From an uncultured Clostridia bacterium (GTDB lineage: Bacteria; Bacillota; Clostridia; Oscillospirales; SIG627): a stretch of 54,532 nt of DNA. Positions 7,748 through 16,782 of the stretch are shown one piece after another (position 1 is the first letter of the stretch; every line of letters starts with the position of its first letter). The stretch covers positions 1-54,532 of the forward strand of contig CANQBV010000009.1 in assembly GCA_947589595.1 (NCBI GenBank). The letters run 5' to 3'. A model generated the notes under the pieces. It worked only from the letters and a program-made list of their open reading frames with translations. It was not told the origin of the DNA and ran no database searches. The position numbers were made by a program, and so were the translations under genes.

Positions 7748-8833
7748 TTAAAACTTAGTTGGTTTGGAGGACAGATATTTTTTCACCATCAAGGCGACTT
7801 TAAAGGTAATGGCGTGTTCAAACTCACGCAGATCCAGCCCGGTGATCTTGCGGATTTTTTCCAGGCGGTACACAAGCGTATTGCGGTGAACAAAAAGCTT
7901 GCGCGAGGTTTCCGAAACATTGAGGTTGTTTTCAAAAAAGCACTGGATCGTAAGAAGCGTTTCGCGGTCCAGGCTTTCGAGCGCGCCCTTTTTGAACACC
8001 TCGTTCAAAAACATTTCGCACAGCGTGGTGGGAAGCTGATAGATCAGACGGCCGATGCCCAGGTTTTCATAATTGACCACGCTTTTTTCAGTATCGAACA
8101 CCTTGCCGACTTCAATCGCAACCTGCGCTTCCTTATAGGAGCGCGCAAGATCCTTGAGCGTGTTGACAAGCGTGCCGATCCCTACAACAACCTTGACGTA
8201 AAATTCGCTCTGCACGGTATCGACAATATTGCGGGCGATTTTTTCCGCCTGCGCTTTTTCCTGCGGTACGTGAAATTCATGGATGAGAACGACGTCGTTT
8301 TCCCCTACCCCAATGATATGGTCGCGGTTGCGATCCGGAAAAATATTCTGTACCACGTCGATCGGTACAATATCGCTGCTGCTTTGGAATTTGATCAGGT
8401 AAACGATCCGGTCTACCTCATTGCTGACGTGTAGCTCTTTGGATTTTACATAAATATCACTGGGAAGAATATTATCCAAAATAATATTTTTAATGAAGCT
8501 GGATTTATCGTGCTTTTCATCGTACAAAGCTTTGATCTGCCCGAGCGAAACGCAAAGCAGCTGCGCAAGGCGATCCGCATCGTGATCCTCCCCCTCCGCA
8601 AATACATAATACTCGGTTTTTCCGTAGGAAGCGATCGGGCGGAAAAGATAGCCGCCGGTCACAAAGGACTCCCCGGTAAGAAGCGCATCCTCCTCAACTC
8701 CGTCAAGCTTTTCCCCGATTTTAGCGAGTTCACTGCAGGAAATGACCGTTCCCTCGACGTCGATCACGCCGATCACACGGTCTACAATATCTTTCATTTG
8801 ATGAACAACACTTTGAAACAGGCGGTTTGACAT
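7748..8833 (-). CDS. PucR/CdaR-type transcriptional regulator with C-terminal HTH
   Basis: This 361-residue protein ends in the PucR-type helix-turn-helix (ETSRKLFVHRNTLVYRLEKI, near residues 315-335), preceded by a region like the GGDEF-derived domain of CdaR (KVVVGIGTLVNTLKDLARSY). The N-terminal ~150 residues form a sensory part of unknown ligand. ATG 8833 is favoured over the upstream ATG at 8851 because AAGGAG lies 6 nt before it. It opens the ftsEX operon, so it may regulate it. Its 5' leader holds a terminator hairpin. Confidence 0.8.
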   Translation of the reverse strand: MSNRLFQSVVHQMKDIVDRVIGVIDVEGTVISCSELAKIGEKLDGVEEDALLTGESFVTGGYLFRPIASYGKTEYYVFAEGEDHDADRLAQLLCVSLGQIKALYDEKHDKSSFIKNIILDNILPSDIYVKSKELHVSNEVDRIVYLIKFQSSSDIVPIDVVQNIFPDRNRDHIIGVGENDVVLIHEFHVPQEKAQAEKIARNIVDTVQSEFYVKVVVGIGTLVNTLKDLARSYKEAQVAIEVGKVFDTEKSVVNYENLGIGRLIYQLPTTLCEMFLNEVFKKGALESLDRETLLTIQCFFENNLNVSETSRKLFVHRNTLVYRLEKIRKITGLDLREFEHAITFKVALMVKKYLSSKPTKF

Positions 8834-8852
8834 AAGACTCTCCTTCAGCATA

Positions 8853-8905
8853 CAAAAAACAGAATGGCCGCAGGTAAAAAATCACAAAAAAATCGCGGCA
8901 TTCTG
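8853..8905 (-). terminator. Terminator hairpin forming most of the regulator's 5' leader
   Basis: A stem of CAGAATG-CCGC with GCGGCCATTCTG (8905-8895 with 8871-8860, one bulge) is followed on the minus strand by TTTTTTG. It starts ~6 nt after the -10 box and ends ~20 nt before the regulator's ATG, so transcripts meet it at once. It could attenuate the operon or release a ~50-nt RNA. Confidence 0.6.
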
Positions 8906-8910
8906 CAGGT

Positions 8911-8939
8911 ATTATACACAATCTTTTTCCATTTTTCAA
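8911..8939 (-). promoter_or_regulatory. Promoter of the regulator-ftsEX operon
   Basis: On the minus strand TTGAAA (8939-8934) and TATAAT (8916-8911) are separated by 17 bp. It is the only clear promoter found upstream of the seven-gene minus-strand block ending at lysS. Confidence 0.75.
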
Positions 8940-9026
8940 GAGATGATGATAAATTTTCACAGATTTATTTTAATTTTCTTGTTTTTTTTGACGAAAATGA
9001 GCAAAGCCTTTGCTAAAGTTGTGCTT

Positions 9027-9785
9027 TTAAAGCTCTTTTTCATATAAAATCATGGCCAACACGGCGCTCGCGGCGGTCTCGGTGCGGAGAATTCTCCTGC
9101 CCAATCCGACCGATACAACGCCGGCGTTCCGGCAAAGAGCAATTTCTCTTTCCGAAAATCCGCCCTCGGGCCCGATGAGAAACGAAATGCTTTTGGCTTT
9201 TTGAGTCAGCACACTTTTGATGCTCCGTTCGTTTTCCGCCTCATAGCAGGCAAACGCCAGCTCGGACTTTTTCATTTCGGCAAGGGCAGCCTCCACGGAA
9301 TCCAAAAACGAAACCGGAACCAGCTTACCTCTGCCGCATTGCTCGGCGGCGCTTTGACAGATCTTCTCGAAGCGAGCCTTCTTTTTCTCGTTCCCGCCCG
9401 GCTCGCTTTGCGGCACGGAACGATCCATGGATACAAAAATCATTTCTCCGGCGCCGAGCTCGGTGCATTTCTGCAAAATCGAATCGGTTTTCTTTCCCTT
9501 GGGGAGCCCCTGGAAAACCCGGATCAAGACCGGCGGTTCGTTTTGGCTTTCGCGTGTTTCTTCCACTTCTAAAAAGACCTGCGGCGTTTTTTTGGAATCC
9601 GAAATGCCGCGGATCCGACAGGAAAGCTCTACCCCGTCCCTGGTGCAGGCCGTAACCTTTTCCCCGATCCGCATGCGTAAAACAAACGCAATGTGAAAGG
9701 CTTCTTCGCCGCCGATCACAAGCTCCTGCGCGGCAAAATCTTCTTTTTTTCCGCAAAAATCTTTCGATAAAAAGATACGGGGCAT
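9027..9785 (-). CDS. rsmE: 16S rRNA (uracil1498-N3)-methyltransferase
   Basis: RsmE methylates U1498 of 16S rRNA using SAM. The 252-residue protein has an N-terminal PUA-like part (MPRIFLSKDF, HIAFVLRMRIGEKVTACTR) and a C-terminal SPOUT knot with the family motifs FLIGPEGGFSEREI and VGLGRRILRTETAA. ATG 9785 is preferred to an in-frame ATG at 9845 because MPRIFLSK is the usual start and AAAGGA lies just upstream. The longer start would also lie inside the -35 box. Confidence 0.95.
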   Translation of the reverse strand: MPRIFLSKDFCGKKEDFAAQELVIGGEEAFHIAFVLRMRIGEKVTACTRDGVELSCRIRGISDSKKTPQVFLEVEETRESQNEPPVLIRVFQGLPKGKKTDSILQKCTELGAGEMIFVSMDRSVPQSEPGGNEKKKARFEKICQSAAEQCGRGKLVPVSFLDSVEAALAEMKKSELAFACYEAENERSIKSVLTQKAKSISFLIGPEGGFSEREIALCRNAGVVSVGLGRRILRTETAASAVLAMILYEKEL

Positions 9786-9816
9786 TTTTTCGTTCCTTTC
9801 CGATTGTTGTTTTTTC

Positions 9817-9845
9817 ATTTTACAAAAGAATCCGTTTTTTGTCAA
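9817..9845 (-). promoter_or_regulatory. Promoter of rsmE
   Basis: TTGACA (9845-9840), a 17-bp spacer and TAAAAT (9822-9817) on the minus strand, 31 bp before the rsmE start. Confidence 0.8.
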
Positions 9846-9902
9846 ACAAGGCGTTTTTGTTTTGCCCTTTACGACAGTTTCTTTGCCCTTTATGAAAAAG
9901 TG

Positions 9903-9931
9903 TTGATTCCCGCGAAAACTTGTGATAGAAT
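9903..9931 (+). promoter_or_regulatory. Promoter of the PLP enzyme-gpmI operon
   Basis: TTGATT (9903-9908), a 17-bp spacer and TAGAAT (9926-9931), with the ATG 33 bp downstream. It diverges from the rsmE promoter. Confidence 0.7.
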
Positions 9932-9964
9932 AAGTTGTTAAATGCCAAGATAGGAAAGATGATC

Positions 9965-11230
9965 ATGTTTGAGCAAAATCCTGAACTTTTAAAGCTTGCC
10001 GAGCGCGCGGAAGAAAAGGCCTCCGGCGTTTTCCGGAGACTGGAAGCGCGAGCTTTTCAAAATCAAATGAAAATTCTGGAAGCCTTTCGGGCAAGGCGTG
10101 TTTCCACCGAATCCTTTGCCGCGACGACCGGCTATGGGTATGACGACGCCGGGCGCGAAAAGCTGGATCAGATTTTTGCCGACGTATTCGAAGCCGAAGC
10201 AGCTTTTGTACGGCACAATATTGTCTCTGGCACGCACGGGATCACCATTGCCCTGTTTGGCCTTTTGCGCCCGGGCGACACCATGCTTGCCGTGACCGGC
10301 ACGCCCTACGACACCCTGCAAAGCGTGATCGGGATTACCGGGGAAAAAGGCTCCGGCAGTCTGGCAGATTTTGGGGTGCGCTATGAAGAAGTGGCGCTGA
10401 CGCCGGATTCCAGGCCGGATATTGAAAAAATTCTGCAAAAGCTCAGTCCCGACGTAAAAATGGTTTATATGCAGAAAAGCCCCGGCTACAGCACGAGAAA
10501 GCCCCTGAATAACGGGGACGTCAAGGCGGTTCACGACGCGATCCGCACCGCCGGAAGCCATGCGTTTTTGGTGGTAGATAACTGCTATGCCGAATTCTGT
10601 GAGGAGCACGAGCCGTGCTATTACGGCGCCGATCTCTGCGTCGGATCGCTGATCAAAAATCCCGGCGGCGGGATGGCGGAATGCGGCGCTTATCTGGCCG
10701 GAACAAAGGAAGCGATCTCGCTTTGCGCACAGCGCTTTACCTGCCCGGGAATCGGGCTGGAATGCGGCGCTACGCTGGGTAACAATAAAAATATGTACAA
10801 AGGCATTTTCTATGCGCCGCACACCGTGCTGCAGGCGCTAAAAACCGCGGTGTTTGCCGCCGCACTGTTTGAGGAAATGGGCTACGCCGTCATTCCGCAC
10901 GCCGACGAGGAGCGCAGCGATATCGTGCAGCAAATTTCGCTCGGAAAGCCGGAACTGGTGGAGGCTTTTTGCCGAGGGCTGCAAAGCGCTTCCCCGGTCG
11001 ACAGCCACGTCTGCCCCATCCCCTGGGATATGCCCGGCTACCAGGATCCGGTAATTATGGCGGCGGGCGCCTTTACCCAGGGTGCTTCGATCGAGCTTTC
11101 CGCCGATGCGCCGATGCGGCCGCCGTATACCGTCTATATGCAGGGCGGTCTGACCTATGAAAGCGCCAAGCTCGGCATTCTCAGCGCCGCCGATGAAGTG
11201 ATGAAAACAATTGCAAGTGAGAAGAAATAG
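9965..11230 (+). CDS. PLP-dependent enzyme of the methionine gamma-lyase-like / 'aluminium resistance' (YnbB) family
   Basis: The 421 residues match the YnbB-type family of fold-type I PLP enzymes related to cystathionine/methionine lyases. The probable Schiff-base lysine is near residue 231 in CVGSLIKNPGGGMAECG, and FLVVDNCYAEF supplies the cofactor-contacting Asp. TTGYGYDDAGREKLD and VSGTHGITIALFG near the N-terminus are also typical. ATG 9965 is chosen because AGGAAAG ends 6 nt upstream; an in-frame TTG at 9935 would need no such site. The real substrate is uncertain despite the 'aluminium resistance' label. It is followed by gpmI after 15 bp. Confidence 0.85.
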   Translation: MFEQNPELLKLAERAEEKASGVFRRLEARAFQNQMKILEAFRARRVSTESFAATTGYGYDDAGREKLDQIFADVFEAEAAFVRHNIVSGTHGITIALFGLLRPGDTMLAVTGTPYDTLQSVIGITGEKGSGSLADFGVRYEEVALTPDSRPDIEKILQKLSPDVKMVYMQKSPGYSTRKPLNNGDVKAVHDAIRTAGSHAFLVVDNCYAEFCEEHEPCYYGADLCVGSLIKNPGGGMAECGAYLAGTKEAISLCAQRFTCPGIGLECGATLGNNKNMYKGIFYAPHTVLQALKTAVFAAALFEEMGYAVIPHADEERSDIVQQISLGKPELVEAFCRGLQSASPVDSHVCPIPWDMPGYQDPVIMAAGAFTQGASIELSADAPMRPPYTVYMQGGLTYESAKLGILSAADEVMKTIASEKK

Positions 11231-11245
11231 AAAGTGAGGAAAGAA

Positions 11246-12892
11246 ATGAAACTGAAAGAACTGAAAACCAAAGTGCCGGTCAAAGGACCGGTCGTACTCA
11301 TTGTGCTGGACGGCGTGGGTATGAATCCGAAAGAAAGCGGCAACGCCGTTCGTCTTGCCAATACCCCCACGCTGGATCGTTTGATGCGCGACTACCCCGC
11401 CTTAAGCCTGAAAGCGCACGGTACCGCCGTGGGACTGCCCTCCGATGACGATATGGGCAATTCCGAAGTCGGCCACAACGCGCTCGGCTCCGGACAGATT
11501 TTTGCGCAAGGCGCCAAGCTGGTGTCAAACTCCATTGCCTCCGCCAAGCTCTTTGCCGGCGAGGGCTGGCAAAAGGTGAGCGGCAACTGCAAGCAAAACG
11601 CTTCAACGCTGCACTTTATCGGGCTTTTCAGCGACGGGAATGTGCATTCCCATATTGACCACCTCAAAGCCCTGATCGAACAGGCAAAAAAAGAGGGCAT
11701 TCAAAAGGTACGCGTGCACATTTTACTGGATGGCAGAGACGTTGCCGAGACCAGTGCGCTGGAATACGTAGAGCCGTTTGAGGCTTTTCTTGCCGGACTG
11801 AACACCGATGGCTTTGACGCTAAAATCGCTTCCGGCGGCGGCAGAATGAGCATTACCATGGACCGTTACGAAGCCAACTGGGGCATGGTGCAAAAGGGCT
11901 GGCAGATTCATGTTCTCGGCAAAGGCAGACAGTTTTCCTCCGCCAAAGAAGCCATTGAAACCTACCGCGAAGAACTGAATGTGATCGACCAGGATCTGCC
12001 CGGCTTTGTGATCGCGGAAAACGGCAAACCCGTCGGCACGATCGAGGACGGCGACAGTGTGGTGTTTTACAATTTCCGCGGCGACCGCTCAATTGAAATT
12101 TCCAGAGCGTTCTGCGAAAAAGATTTTTCCTATTTCGACCGCGAACGTTTCCCGAAGGTAACCTACGCCGGCATGCTGGAATACGACGGCGACCTGCATA
12201 TTCCGCCGCTGTATTTGGTAGCACCGCCGGAGATCACCGGCACGATGGGCGAATATTTGGCTCAGGCGCCGATTCATTCGCTGGCAGTAAGCGAAACGCA
12301 GAAATACGGTCACGTGACGTACTTCTGGAACGGCAATAAATCCGGCAAATACAGCGAAGAAAAAGAAACCTATATTGAAATTCCCTCCGACGTGGTGCCC
12401 TTTGAGCAGCGTCCGTGGATGAAATCTGCAGAGATCACCGACACGCTGATCAAGGCCATTCAAAGCGGCGAATATGCTTTTATCCGCGCCAATTTCCCGA
12501 ATGGCGATATGGTGGGCCACACCGGCAGCCTGAAAGCCACGATGATCGCTATGGAAGCGCTGGATCTGTGTCTGGATCGCGTTTTGGCTGAGGTCGATAA
12601 GGCCGGAGGAATTGCGCTGATCACAGCGGATCATGGGAATGCCGACGAAATGTTTGAGCTGGATAAAAAGACCGGCGAGCCAAAGAAAAACAAAGACGGC
12701 TCTTATAAAGCCAAAACCAGCCATACGCTCAATCCCGTGCCCTTTATTTTCTATGACAACCATGCTTCCTCTTCCTACCGGGTGAAAACCGCGGGCAGCT
12801 TCGGACTTGCCAACGTGGCAGCCACCACGGTGAACCTTCTGGGCTATGAAGCGCCCGATTTCTGGAACGAAAGCATGATCGAAATTCTCTAA
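11246..12892 (+). CDS. gpmI: 2,3-bisphosphoglycerate-independent phosphoglycerate mutase
   Basis: The enzyme interconverts 3- and 2-phosphoglycerate in glycolysis with two Mn ions. Visible motifs are the metal-binding [10 protein letters not shown] near the start, the phospho-acceptor Ser in [16 protein letters not shown] (~residue 72), [11 protein letters not shown], and the second metal site in [12 protein letters not shown] and [11 protein letters not shown]. At 548 residues it is longer than the ~510-residue Bacillus enzyme and nearer the longer plant/spirochaete-type iPGMs. ATG 11246 follows AGGAAAG; a GTG at 11234 overlaps that site. A strong terminator follows. Confidence 0.95.
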   Translation: MKLKELKTKVPVKGPVVLIVLDGVGMNPKESGNAVRLANTPTLDRLMRDYPALSLKAHGTAVGLPSDDDMGNSEVGHNALGSGQIFAQGAKLVSNSIASAKLFAGEGWQKVSGNCKQNASTLHFIGLFSDGNVHSHIDHLKALIEQAKKEGIQKVRVHILLDGRDVAETSALEYVEPFEAFLAGLNTDGFDAKIASGGGRMSITMDRYEANWGMVQKGWQIHVLGKGRQFSSAKEAIETYREELNVIDQDLPGFVIAENGKPVGTIEDGDSVVFYNFRGDRSIEISRAFCEKDFSYFDRERFPKVTYAGMLEYDGDLHIPPLYLVAPPEITGTMGEYLAQAPIHSLAVSETQKYGHVTYFWNGNKSGKYSEEKETYIEIPSDVVPFEQRPWMKSAEITDTLIKAIQSGEYAFIRANFPNGDMVGHTGSLKATMIAMEALDLCLDRVLAEVDKAGGIALITADHGNADEMFELDKKTGEPKKNKDGSYKAKTSHTLNPVPFIFYDNHASSSYRVKTAGSFGLANVAATTVNLLGYEAPDFWNESMIEIL

Positions 12893-12911
12893 ATTGATTC
12901 CCCGAAAAAAA

Positions 12912-12949
12912 CAGGCCCCTGTGTTCCTGCACAGGGGCCTGCTTTTTTT
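12912..12949 (+). terminator. Intrinsic terminator of gpmI
   Basis: A 12-bp GC-rich stem (CAGGCCCCTGTG/CACAGGGGCCTG, 12912-12923 with 12930-12941), a 6-nt loop, then CTTTTTTTC. Confidence 0.95.
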
Positions 12950-12968
12950 CTCATTTCGGAAATACACT

Positions 12969-13052
12969 TTAATCGCGAGATATTTGCAGCATACACATAA
13001 AGAACACGCCGACAATCCCGCCGATCAAAACTCCGAACAATAAACCTAACAT
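12969..13052 (-). CDS. 27-residue DUF3789-like hydrophobic peptide
   Basis: A very short gene: ATG at 13052, TAA at 12971-12969, with AAGGTGAG just before the start. The product (MLGLLFGVLIGGIVGVFFMC followed by MLQISRD) is one Gly-rich membrane helix with a short polar tail. It matches the pattern of DUF3789, tiny proteins widespread in Clostridia and often seen near mobile elements. Function is unknown. It lies between the gpmI terminator and the recombinase gene, on the recombinase's strand and downstream of it. Confidence 0.65.
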   Translation of the reverse strand: MLGLLFGVLIGGIVGVFFMCMLQISRD

Positions 13053-13113
13053 ATTCTCACCTTACCTTGTCTTTAGTATGTCGGATCGGCAAAAAAATAT
13101 GCAGAATTCTTTA

Positions 13114-14091
13114 TCATTCGTCCTTGTTTTCGCTGTTCAGCGGGTTGAGTTCCATGGCGTCTTTCATCAATTCCGCGCTGACGTGAGTGTAAATCTGCGT
13201 CGTGTTGAGTTGTTCATGCCCCAAAATATCTTTCAACACCCGGACGTCTACTTTGCCGGTGTTGTACATTAAGGTAGCGGCGGTGTGACGGAGCTTATGA
13301 ACGGAATAATTTTTATCGCCCAGGCCGGCAAGCTCTAAGTATTTATATACCAGCCACTGTACGGATTTCGGAGAAAGACGATCGTGATTGCGACTGACGA
13401 AAAGCGCTTTCCGGTCACGGCAGAAAAGAGCAGCGCGCTCTGTCAAATAATCTGCCAGGGCGCGGCGGCAGGCGTCGTTTAAATAGATCAGGCGCTGTTT
13501 CGAGCCTTTTCCGGTAACCACAAGCTGTGTAAGATCGGAGGAAACGTCGGAAAGCGAAATGCCGCACAGCTCCGAAACACGCATACCGCAATTTAAAAAC
13601 AGGGTCAGAATTGCAAAATCCCGCTTGGTATTTTGCTTGCCGTGCTCCTTGGCGGCAGCCAGCAGTGCCTGGCTTTCTTCCAAGCTCAAAAATTTGGGAA
13701 GCGCATGCTTCACTTTGGGTGCGTCGATATCCTTTGCCGGATTATCGGGGATTGACTTTTCTTTGGCATATAAAAATTTAAAAAATCCCCTGATCGCAGA
13801 TAGCTTTCGAGCGCGTGCAGCCGCCTGATTGCCGGAAGTGTGCGCCGTATACAAAAGATATTCATAAATATTTTGTGTAGAAATGGCGGCAATATCCTCA
13901 ATGGTGACAGTAGAAAGATCGATTTCTGCGTCTTCGGCAAGATGATTTTTTTGTCGAATCACATAACGCAAAAAATTTGAAAGATCCAGGCTATATTCGT
14001 AAACTGTTTTTTCACTGGCGCCCTGAATGGAAAGCTTATATGACAAAAACCCCGCGACAGCCGGCGGCAGTTTTTCCATTTGAATCTTCAT
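13114..14091 (-). CDS. Xer-type tyrosine recombinase
   Basis: The 325 residues have an N-terminal SAM-like core-binding domain (~8-110) and a C-terminal catalytic domain with all six conserved residues in place: Arg in NCGMRVSELCG, Lys in TGKGSKQR, HxxR in VHKLRHTAATLM, His in ILGHEQLNTTQ and Tyr in IYTHVS. Length and sequence fit XerC/XerD rather than a phage integrase, so chromosome dimer resolution is the likely role, but no dif site was identified. ATG 14091 is used because AAGGAG lies 8 nt upstream; the frame extends to 14127 without such support. Confidence 0.85.
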   Translation of the reverse strand: MKIQMEKLPPAVAGFLSYKLSIQGASEKTVYEYSLDLSNFLRYVIRQKNHLAEDAEIDLSTVTIEDIAAISTQNIYEYLLYTAHTSGNQAAARARKLSAIRGFFKFLYAKEKSIPDNPAKDIDAPKVKHALPKFLSLEESQALLAAAKEHGKQNTKRDFAILTLFLNCGMRVSELCGISLSDVSSDLTQLVVTGKGSKQRLIYLNDACRRALADYLTERAALFCRDRKALFVSRNHDRLSPKSVQWLVYKYLELAGLGDKNYSVHKLRHTAATLMYNTGKVDVRVLKDILGHEQLNTTQIYTHVSAELMKDAMELNPLNSENKDE

Positions 14092-14154
14092 GGATTTTCT
14101 CCTTGTGGAATCTCGGCGTAAGCACACGCACTTTTTGCACCGGTAAGAAGTGAA

Positions 14155-14183
14155 AAAAGCGGCTTTTGAAAAGCCGCTTTTTC
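14155..14183 (-). terminator. Terminator of the first CBM9-like gene
   Basis: A long AT/GC palindrome (AAAAAGCGGCTTTT with AAAAGCCGCTTTTT) ends in a T-run on the minus strand, 11 bp after the stop codon at 14195. Confidence 0.85.
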
Positions 14184-14194
14184 AGTATGAAAAA

Positions 14195-15766
14195 TTATTT
14201 TACGCGTTTTCTTCTGGTAACCACCACAAATGCCGTAGTGCAAACGAACATGGCGCCAACGGCAACCAATACAAAGTTCCAGGAATCGCCGGTCTGATCG
14301 GCAGGGCCATCGGCTCCGGCAAGAACCGTACCGGTCACCGTGAAGCTGCGCTGGAAGTTTTTCGTACTCACCTGCACCCACTGGGAACCATCCCATTGCT
14401 CAATGGAATAGGTCGCAATCAGGGTATGCAAACCGACCTTAAAGGTGGAGGTATCCACGTTCACCGTGAATTCATTACCCGAGGTATTGGTGGGTTTGCC
14501 GGAAGCTACGGTCGTGTTGTTGTAGCGGATTTCCCAATTTGAGGGCACATAGCGGAGATCGTAAACTACGGGCGGTAGAATATCCATACCGTCTGAAATC
14601 ATGGTGAAAGTGAGGGGCTTGCCAATACGCACACCGGTTAAGTTTGCATTGACTTTATAGCCGGAAGCTTCGGGACGGAAGACGCTGGTAACCACCGGGT
14701 TGGAGGACGGGTCGAGGACACCTACATGCCAAACCGGAGAACCGACGTAGGTAATAATGCTTTGACCGCCGTTGGAGGCCGGCCAGAATTCTTCGAAAGC
14801 TTTTTTAAAGGTAGAGGGGCCTTCCGTGGTGCTGCTGTGCGGCTGGATTTCGGCCGCACCGGAAAGACCGGTGGACAACGCAATCGTTTCCGAACCGCTC
14901 GCGCCGCCGTTCGCAGTGAACTCAAGCGTAAAGAAGTAGTTGCCGAAGAATACGTTGTTAATCAACTCCTCGGCGGTATGTCCTTCCGGATCGGAGCGGA
15001 GAAGATCGCCCAGCGGGATGCGGTATTCAAAGGTGTAGGAATAGGTGCCGCCGTCTTCGGTAACAAGCGCGGAAGTGTTTTCGGGTTTTTCATATTCGGC
15101 AAAAGTCCAGGTAGTACCGTTGCCGTCCACATAAGCGTTTTTGTTCGTATTATTTCTGTTAAGGGTAATGTTGGTCTGAGCGTTCTGGGTCAGAGAACGG
15201 GTAATACGTTTACTGCTGACAACCGAAGAAAAGGAAGTGTCGGTCGGGCTTGCGGGGTCATTCGTATACCGGCAAACATGATAGAAAATGGAATTCACAG
15301 CTTCCGGATACAGCGGAGACTGGTTCAAGCCGTAAGAAAAGATTACGTCAAAATTCGTCTTCTTATCCAACGGGATCTTGGTATCCAGAACCTCGGCAAT
15401 ATAGGCATATTCTCCGTCATAAGCCAGATAGGAGGTCATTTGAAACCGGTGATTGGCATAGTCGGAAGCATAGTCCGAATAATCGATAGCGCCATCCTTG
15501 CTGGTAAGACTGAGACCGTCCCCGAGCGTGGCAACGTCGGAAGCGGCAGGATATTCGCCGGTGCTGATGATACCGTCCGGCACGGGCGCCTGCGACACCT
15601 TATAAGCCTGGAACAGATGCACGCCATATGCCGTGAGGTCATAGGCATTGGTCGCTTTCTGCACATAGGTAGTGGATTGATGATCCTCATAAGTTGCCGA
15701 AACGGTAATACCGAGAAGCGAGACAACTACCGAGATCGCAATGAAAATGGAAACGATCTTTTTCAT
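14195..15766 (-). CDS. Secreted CBM9/DOMON-like surface protein, paralogue A, with TGD-type C-terminal anchor
   Basis: This 523-residue protein has a signal peptide (MKKIVSIFIAISVVVSLLGI...VSA). Next comes a CBM9/DOMON-like module opening AYGVHLFQAYKVSQAPVPDG, then GEYPAASDVATLGDG and LAYDGEYAYIAEV, typical of sugar-binding 'DGxxxxGEYP...AYDxxxLYIAV' domains. A beta-rich middle (~340-490) follows. The C-terminus reads PADQTGD, a hydrophobic helix and RRKRVK, a sortase-like signal lacking the usual LPxTG. Two related genes lie 7-10 kb away (23166-24710, 24779-26149). GGAG lies before ATG 15766. It is probably exposed on the cell surface; the ligand is unknown. Confidence 0.7.
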   Translation of the reverse strand: MKKIVSIFIAISVVVSLLGITVSATYEDHQSTTYVQKATNAYDLTAYGVHLFQAYKVSQAPVPDGIISTGEYPAASDVATLGDGLSLTSKDGAIDYSDYASDYANHRFQMTSYLAYDGEYAYIAEVLDTKIPLDKKTNFDVIFSYGLNQSPLYPEAVNSIFYHVCRYTNDPASPTDTSFSSVVSSKRITRSLTQNAQTNITLNRNNTNKNAYVDGNGTTWTFAEYEKPENTSALVTEDGGTYSYTFEYRIPLGDLLRSDPEGHTAEELINNVFFGNYFFTLEFTANGGASGSETIALSTGLSGAAEIQPHSSTTEGPSTFKKAFEEFWPASNGGQSIITYVGSPVWHVGVLDPSSNPVVTSVFRPEASGYKVNANLTGVRIGKPLTFTMISDGMDILPPVVYDLRYVPSNWEIRYNNTTVASGKPTNTSGNEFTVNVDTSTFKVGLHTLIATYSIEQWDGSQWVQVSTKNFQRSFTVTGTVLAGADGPADQTGDSWNFVLVAVGAMFVCTTAFVVVTRRKRVK

Positions 15767-15797
15767 AACAGAGTATCTCCCTTTTAGAAGTAAGCTT

Positions 15798-15826
15798 ATT
15801 ATAGCAAAATAAATTGGTATTGTCAA
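15798..15826 (-). promoter_or_regulatory. Promoter of CBM9-like paralogue A
   Basis: A perfect TTGACA (15826-15821) and TATAAT (15803-15798) with a 17-bp spacer on the minus strand. A repeated 27-bp element lies 3 bp upstream of the -35 box. Confidence 0.9.
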
Positions 15827-15829
15827 TAG

Positions 15830-15856
15830 AAAACAGCGATAAAAAATCTGCTAAAA
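15830..15856 (-). repeat. 27-bp upstream element, copy 1
   Basis: The core CGATAAAAAATCTGCTAAAA (15837-15856) with AAAACAG before it recurs at 23096-23122 with one mismatch. This copy touches the -35 box of CBM9-like paralogue A; the other lies upstream of the kinase/PqqD/peptidase promoter. It may be a shared regulator site or UP-like element. Confidence 0.6.
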
Positions 15857-15989
15857 AAGAAAAAAACGGCTTCGTTTTTTTGCGATTTTTTTCAGAAAAA
15901 GTTTCGGCGTCGGGTAACTTTGAGCCTTTTCCTAGAATCGGCGCCTTGTCGCTCAAGGAGAAGGCTCAAGGCCGGCATACGATAACAGG

Positions 15990-16029
15990 GGCAAAAATAC
16001 CGCTTTTGATCCCAATCAAAAGCGGTATT
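15990..16029 (-). terminator. Terminator of the cpsC-cpsD-cpsB operon
   Basis: A 15-bp perfect stem (15996-16010 with 16015-16029) with a 4-nt loop and TTTTTG on the minus strand, 11 bp after the last stop codon. Confidence 0.92.
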
Positions 16030-16040
16030 CGCATCCTATG

Positions 16041-16754
16041 CTATGCAAGTTCGTTGTTCCTGCGTCCTGACAAAAGGTTTTCGCTGCGTGCGTTGATCTG
16101 CTCGATCGCCGATTCTCCAAAGGCGGCCGTAATAACGCTGACGGCCTCGCCCATATTGGGCTTTCGATCCGTCATATTGTGACAGTCTGAACCCAACACG
16201 CCGATCACGCCGCGTTCCAACATCCTAAGCGCTGTTTTTTGCTTTTTGTGTAAAAAGAACTCGGCATTTGATTGAAAACAGATCCCGGCGTTGCGCAATT
16301 CACGAACGGCGCTGTCTTTCTGATACGCAATATATCGTTCTATATGCGCGATCAGCACGGTCACCCCGCCGCTTTGGTGCAAATCCACGACTTCGGATAG
16401 AACGCTCCGATCCCAACGGGAAAACGGCATTTCCAACAGAATAATCCCCGTGTTTCCCAGCCCCAGGCTTTCGGCTTCGGACACCTTGCTTATTCCCTTA
16501 AAATATCCGACTTCCGCGCCCAGCAGCATATTCGGCGAATCGGCCGGCAAGGCTGCCGACAGTTCCTTCCAGGCTCTCTCGCGATTTTGAAAAAACGTTT
16601 CAAAATCATCCCGATACGGATAAAAATGCGGCGTTGCCGCCAGAAAGCCAACGCCTTGTTTTGCAGATGAGGCGACCAATTCGAGACTTACGGAAAGATC
16701 CGCGGCCCCATCGTCAATCCCGGGAAGAACATGAGAATGAAAATCAATCAACAT
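16041..16754 (-). CDS. CpsB/YwqE-type tyrosine-protein phosphatase (PHP domain)
   Basis: This 237-residue PHP-fold metal-dependent phosphatase should remove phosphate from the tyrosine kinase encoded just upstream. The metal ligands are visible: DFHSHVLPGIDDGA at the N-terminus, ATPHFYPYRD, LIAHIERY, and GSDCHNM near the C-terminus. ATG 16754, which begins MLIDFHSH, is the family start; the open frame extends to 16904 only by running into the end of the kinase gene. It starts 28 bp after the kinase stop. A terminator follows, and no glycosyltransferases are attached. Confidence 0.9.
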   Translation of the reverse strand: MLIDFHSHVLPGIDDGAADLSVSLELVASSAKQGVGFLAATPHFYPYRDDFETFFQNRERAWKELSAALPADSPNMLLGAEVGYFKGISKVSEAESLGLGNTGIILLEMPFSRWDRSVLSEVVDLHQSGGVTVLIAHIERYIAYQKDSAVRELRNAGICFQSNAEFFLHKKQKTALRMLERGVIGVLGSDCHNMTDRKPNMGEAVSVITAAFGESAIEQINARSENLLSGRRNNELA

Positions 16755-16782
16755 CGTACCCTGTCCGAAACCGAATGGCCGC

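Noticed and set aside
13114-14091. Recombinase as a prophage integrase
   Set aside because: Length and sequence fit Xer proteins, there are no phage genes nearby and no attachment repeats were found.
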